The notes under the pieces: generated by a model | Told to the model about the DNA's origin: nothing | Seen by the model: only the letters and a program-made list of their open reading frames with translations | Database searches by the model: none | DNA from: Nitrospinota bacterium | Lineage (GTDB): Bacteria; Nitrospirota; Thermodesulfovibrionia; Thermodesulfovibrionales; UBA1546 | NCBI GenBank assembly: GCA_018896985.1 | Contig: JAHILQ010000117.1 | Coordinates: forward strand, 1-7,669 | DNA: 7,669 bases | Reading direction: 5' to 3' | Translations under genes and position numbers: made by a program | Shown here: piece after piece, positions 5,344 through 7,669 of the stretch | Numbering within the stretch: the first letter of the stretch is position 1 | Layout: each line of letters begins with the position of its first letter

Positions 5344-5544
5344 ATGAAACTTCATGTAATAATTGAACAGGATGAGAAAGGGTATTATGTAGCAGAGGTT
5401 CCTGCTCTTCCGGGTTGTCTTTCTCAAGGGAAGACTTACGAAGAAGCCATCGCCAATATCAAAGAAGCCATTGAAGGATGGCTTGAAGTGATGGAATCCA
5501 AACAGTCCCTTGATCGTGCTCATCTCGTTGAAGTCGCTGTGTAA
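5344..5544 (+). CDS. hicB: HicB-like antitoxin
   Basis: The 66-residue protein has the HicB partial RNase H-like fold: MKLHVIIEQDEKGYYVAEVP, then ALPGCLSQGKTYEEAIANIKEAIEGWLE. This matches the HicB family pattern of G-x-(Y/W)-x-A-x-x-P-x-L-PGC-x-S-x-G-x-T-x-x-EA. The fold binds and blocks HicA. Translation is set at 5344 because GGGGGG lies just upstream. A frame opening at 5302 would begin before the -10 box. It is short, with only about 16 residues after the core domain and no visible HTH or ribbon-helix-helix DNA-binding domain, so autoregulation may be weak or need another factor. The stop overlaps the hicA start by one base (TAATG). The antitoxin-first order is common for hicBA pairs. 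Confidence 0.92.
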   Translation: MKLHVIIEQDEKGYYVAEVPALPGCLSQGKTYEEAIANIKEAIEGWLEVMESKQSLDRAHLVEVAV

Positions 5545-5765
5545 TGGGCAAAGAACTAAAACTCTGCTCTGGCGCTGAAGCTGTACACAAATTCCAAAGA
5601 GCAGGGTGGACGGTTGTCCGTCAGAAAGGCTCTCATGTGATGCTGACAAAACACGGCTACCAATGGACATTATCCATCCCCCAGCACAGTGAACTTGGCC
5701 CCGGCTTGCTTCGTAAATTGATACGACAAGCAGGTCTCACAGTAGAAGAATTTAACGATTTGTAA
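5544..5765 (+). CDS. hicA: HicA mRNA interferase toxin
   Basis: The 73-residue product has the double-stranded RNA-binding-like HicA fold: a first helix (AEAVHKFQRAG), then WTVVRQKGSHVML with catalytic His31, then LSIPQHSELGPGLLRKLIRQAGLTVEEF. The GSH motif and IP-x-H-x-EL-x-x-GLLRKLIRQAG are hallmarks of HicA. The enzyme cleaves mRNA and is inactivated by HicB. The start is the ATG inside TAATG at the hicB stop, giving strict coupling. All expected elements are intact, so the toxin is probably functional. It ends 26 bp before the end of a convergent lipoprotein gene, with no obvious terminator between them. Confidence 0.94.
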   Translation: MGKELKLCSGAEAVHKFQRAGWTVVRQKGSHVMLTKHGYQWTLSIPQHSELGPGLLRKLIRQAGLTVEEFNDL

Positions 5766-5790
5766 CTTCCCCTTGCCTTTTGTTCATCTT

Positions 5791-6279
5791 TTACGGTGCC
5801 AATGCCTTTATCTCCTTCTCCACCGCATCAAAGAACTTTTTGTAGAACTCGGCGTCTTCAACAGTTCTTTCTTCCTGTTTAACCTTTGTGGCTTCGCTTC
5901 CAACAGGGATTAGTCCGAAAAAAGTTCGGTCGGTTTTTGTTCTGACTTTTTCAACATGCTGAACTGCACTCACATAAATGGTAGCCTTATCCTTGCCTGC
6001 GGCTATGATATTTGCATTGGCAGTAAGGACAATGCTGTCTTTGCCATCCTCAAAGTATCTCGCTGCTGTAAATGATTTTGCCTGCAAATCCTCTTTTTCA
6101 ATCCTGAAGTTCTGGCTCAATACAGCCCTTTTAGCCGCAAGATAACAATCCTCAACAGATGCATTAAATGTCCTTACATTCGGGCCGCCATCTTTGTTGA
6201 AGACATCCTTATAGACCTGCGGACTGCCGCAGGCAGAAAGGAAAATTAAAATTATGAACAAAGAAGCAATTATTTTCAT
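5791..6279 (-). CDS. DUF2242-like lipoprotein
   Basis: This 162-residue predicted lipoprotein has a signal MKIIASLFIILIFLSACGSP with lipobox LSAC and Cys17 as lipid anchor. The mature part reads FNASVEDCYLAAKRAVLSQNFRIEKED, then a strand-rich segment (SIVLTANANIIAAGKDKATIYVSAVQ) and a C-terminal helix EFYKKFFDAVEKEI. This order, with C-x-AA-(R/K)-RA-(L/V)-LSQ and a final FY-x-(K/R)-FF segment, resembles the DUF2242 family of uncharacterised lipoproteins. The ATG is preceded by AGGGGG at a good distance. A terminator separates it from the upstream barrel gene, so its transcription comes from read-through or from an unseen promoter in the short gap. No function is known. Confidence 0.72.
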   Translation of the reverse strand: MKIIASLFIILIFLSACGSPQVYKDVFNKDGGPNVRTFNASVEDCYLAAKRAVLSQNFRIEKEDLQAKSFTAARYFEDGKDSIVLTANANIIAAGKDKATIYVSAVQHVEKVRTKTDRTFFGLIPVGSEATKVKQEERTVEDAEFYKKFFDAVEKEIKALAP

Positions 6280-6295
6280 GGCGCCCCCTGTAACT

Positions 6296-6329
6296 AAAAA
6301 GGGGATAGCTTCATATCAAAGCCATCCCC
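6296..6329 (-). terminator. Rho-independent terminator of the barrel gene
   Basis: On the minus strand GGGGATGGCTT and AAGCTATCCCC form an 11-bp stem (6319-6329 with 6301-6311) around a 7-base loop, followed by TTTTT (6300-6296). One pair is G-U in the minus-strand RNA but A-C in the plus-strand RNA, which supports the minus direction. It lies 28 bp after the barrel stop codon and just before the DUF2242-like gene. Confidence 0.8.
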
Positions 6330-6356
6330 TTCTGTAAAAAAGAACCCATCATTCAT

Positions 6357-7155
6357 TTAAAACGAATAGGTTAAAGCCCCGCCCATAGAGAATCTGCTTT
6401 TTAACTGTCCTTCAACCTCAAGACTGACATTTTTACCCAGAGGCAATCTTACTCCTGCAAAACCTCCGACATTATTCTTTTCTTTATAGGTTGTTGAGTC
6501 AGTTAGTGTTCCAACGCCGGTAATAGTGCCTGTCAATTCTGCCTTTGCCTTTGCCCAGTAAGCAACAGGTCCGCCATAAAGGATTGCATCACCGATTTTG
6601 CCCTGAAGCCCAATGCCAAGATTAATCTCCCTCGGCTTTTTTACTTTCATTTCTTGGGATGCAGGGGTGACAGGTGGAACATTATACGTCCCAGTAGTTT
6701 TATCCTTATAACTGGAATAAAGGCTTGCCTAAAGAAATGGGCCTATGCCAAAAGAGGGGGTGATATTGAAAACACCCTTAACCCCTATTGTGCCGAAAGG
6801 CTTTAAACCCGTCTTTAAAATCAGGCTTAAAACCAGCGGCGTCAGGGTCATCAGCGCTGGTAAGAAAGACATCTTTTATTTTAGAATCAGCCCCTCCAAC
6901 CCTCAGATATGCCTCCCAGTTTTTTGTAAAGCCATAGCCTAATTGAAGATACGCCTGATTTTGTGTGACCTTACCTTCATCCCAGTCCACTGTATTCTTT
7001 GGTTTCAATTTAGCCGAAGAATAGAAGTAGCCAACCCCTAATGATACCTTTCCCTCTTTTGCCGCAGGCTCCGGCGGGCCGAATTGTCCGGCATACACTA
7101 CACTGCCCATTGCAAATATCGCTGCGATTGCAATTACCAGTATCAGTTTCTTCAT
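6357..7155 (-). pseudogene. Outer-membrane beta-barrel protein gene with a frameshift and a nonsense codon
   Basis: The gene begins with ATG at 7155 after a strong GGAGGAGG site and encodes a signal peptide (about 22 residues, ending VVYA before GQFG). Amphipathic strands follow (VSLGVGYFYSS, AYLQLGYGFTKNWEAYLRVGG). The frame breaks near 6796-6798, where one extra base in TTT turns ...GFKAF-GTIGVKGVFNITPSFG into FRHNRG and a stop. In the restored frame a TAG at 6731-6729 follows GIGPFL and probably replaced a Gln codon. After it the frame stays open through SLYSSYKDKTTGTYN to NVGGFAGVRLPLG and ends GGALTYSF, a C-terminal phenylalanine typical of barrel proteins. The total of 799 bases is one more than 266 codons. 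An internal ATG at 6650 could start only a fragment. The original 265-residue protein resembles a small eight-stranded barrel. Confidence 0.82.
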
Positions 7156-7269
7156 ACTTTCCTCCTCCGTTCAAAAATTTTTTAGAAATAAAAAACTACT
7201 GCTTGCTGCCAATCTATTTTTCTCTTTTTTCACCCCCTTCCTATTTTTTGAGTTGATTTTTAAGCAGAG

Positions 7270-7334
7270 TTCTATATCTCATGTAGAATATTCTACATCA
7301 AATATAGAAAATGTCAACATTTTTCTATATTTGA
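7270..7334. promoter_or_regulatory. Operator cluster between the barrel gene and the XRE regulator
   Basis: A perfect 18-bp palindrome ATGTAGAATATTCTACAT (7281-7298) adjoins an inverted repeat with 16-bp arms (7298-7313 and 7318-7334, one-base bulge). Half-sites TTCTA start at 7270, 7291 and 7323, and TAGAA at 7284 and 7305. The first four repeat with a 21-bp period, two turns of DNA, so they face the same side. They cover the barrel promoter. The XRE protein encoded 50 bp away is the natural candidate to bind them, though this is inferred from position. Confidence 0.7.
7290..7317 (-). promoter_or_regulatory. Promoter of the barrel gene
   Basis: On the minus strand TTGACA (7317-7312) is a perfect -35 and TAGAAT (7295-7290) a five-of-six -10, with a 16-bp spacer. 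Transcription would begin near 7283, giving a leader of about 128 bases before the ATG at 7155. The -10 lies inside an 18-bp palindrome and the -35 lies at the centre of a longer inverted repeat, so a bound repressor would block it directly. Confidence 0.72.
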
Positions 7335-7384
7335 TATTGTTTTAAAAACCTCCTGAAAAGTTGATTATTAAAAACGGAGGTTTT

Positions 7385-7669
7385 ATGAGGACAACAAAGG
7401 AATTACTCGGAGCAAGGATAAAGGAATTACGAAAGGCAAAAGGACTATCGCAGGAAGAACTTTCAGAAAAGGTGGGTATAGATTCAAAACATTTAAGCCG
7501 AATAGAAGTGGGGAAAAGTTATCCTTCTCTTGACACATTGGAGAAAATAGCTAACGCATTAAATGTAGAAATAAAAGACCTTTTTGAATTTATGCATTTG
7601 TCGAGGGGCAAAGAACTGACTGATAATGTAAGCAAACTACTTAAAGAGGCTGGTGAGGACAAGCAGAGA
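7385..7669 (+). CDS. XRE-family transcriptional regulator, N-terminal 95 residues
   Basis: ATG at 7385 follows GGAGG (7376-7380). The frame stays open to the window edge. Residues 9-68 form an HTH_3 domain of the Cro/C1/XRE type. The core is GARIKELRKAKGLSQEEL, then SEKVGIDSKHLSRIEVGKSYPSLDTLEKIANALNV, with the recognition helix around 34-42 (SKHLSRIEV) and the conserved LSQEELA-like and P-S-L-D-T-L patterns. The following EIKDLFEFMHLSRGKEL and a helical tail (VSKLLKEAG) match small XRE proteins of about 110 residues, so little is missing. It diverges from the barrel gene and is separated from it by the operator cluster, so it probably represses that gene and perhaps itself. No effector domain is visible. 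Confidence 0.9.
   Translation, partial: MRTTKELLGARIKELRKAKGLSQEELSEKVGIDSKHLSRIEVGKSYPSLDTLEKIANALNVEIKDLFEFMHLSRGKELTDNVSKLLKEAGEDKQR

Noticed and set aside
5218..5670. A 150-codon open frame on the minus strand across hicBA
   Set aside because: It is antisense to hicB and hicA. Its likeness to the other antisense frame (NIFLSNF) comes from the shared promoter repeat read backwards, not from protein homology.

Overview
The window looks like bacterial chromosome from a Gram-negative organism. It has two lipoprotein signal peptides, a signal peptide-bearing outer-membrane beta-barrel with a C-terminal phenylalanine, and a UvrA repair ATPase. Base composition is moderately AT-rich. Intergenic repeats of the TCATTGCGAG and TCATTCCCG types and stop-free heptamer insertions inside a gene would fit Nitrospirota or a deltaproteobacterial relative. 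That placement is an inference and is not proven here.

Layout. Positions 1-3021, minus strand: the start of a family 5 (peptide/nickel type) solute-binding lipoprotein, preceded by a complete uvrA that carries three short heptamer-repeat arrays in frame. Positions 3022-3240: a gap holding what looks like the last 30 codons of a reverse transcriptase, the only trace left of that gene. Positions 3241-5765: a defence or accessory patch with three compact toxin-antitoxin modules. These are an unnamed antitoxin plus a PIN_2-like toxin (minus strand), an AF2212/DUF104-like antitoxin plus a COG1569-type PIN toxin (plus strand), and hicBA (plus strand). Repeats and small palindromes fill the space between the first two modules. 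A frameshifted small lipoprotein gene lies between the second and third. Positions 5791-7155, minus strand: a DUF2242-like lipoprotein, then an outer-membrane barrel gene broken by one frameshift and one amber codon. Positions 7385-7669, plus strand: the start of an XRE-family regulator, cut by the window edge.

How the parts relate. Each antitoxin gene overlaps its toxin gene (4 bp, 11 bp and 1 bp), so the pairs are translationally coupled. The second and third modules share a homologous promoter repeat (TTGACA, 17 bp, TAAATT, with the flanks and much of the spacer conserved). That suggests common control or descent of their upstream regions. The broken barrel gene and the XRE gene diverge from a shared region. 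There a 21-bp-phased set of TTCTA/TAGAA half-sites and a long inverted repeat lie directly on a good promoter for the barrel gene. This is the layout of a repressor controlling its neighbour. No wholly new system is proven. The most unusual items are the operator array with its ruined target, the shared toxin-antitoxin promoter repeat, the heptamer insertions in UvrA and the reverse transcriptase remnant.
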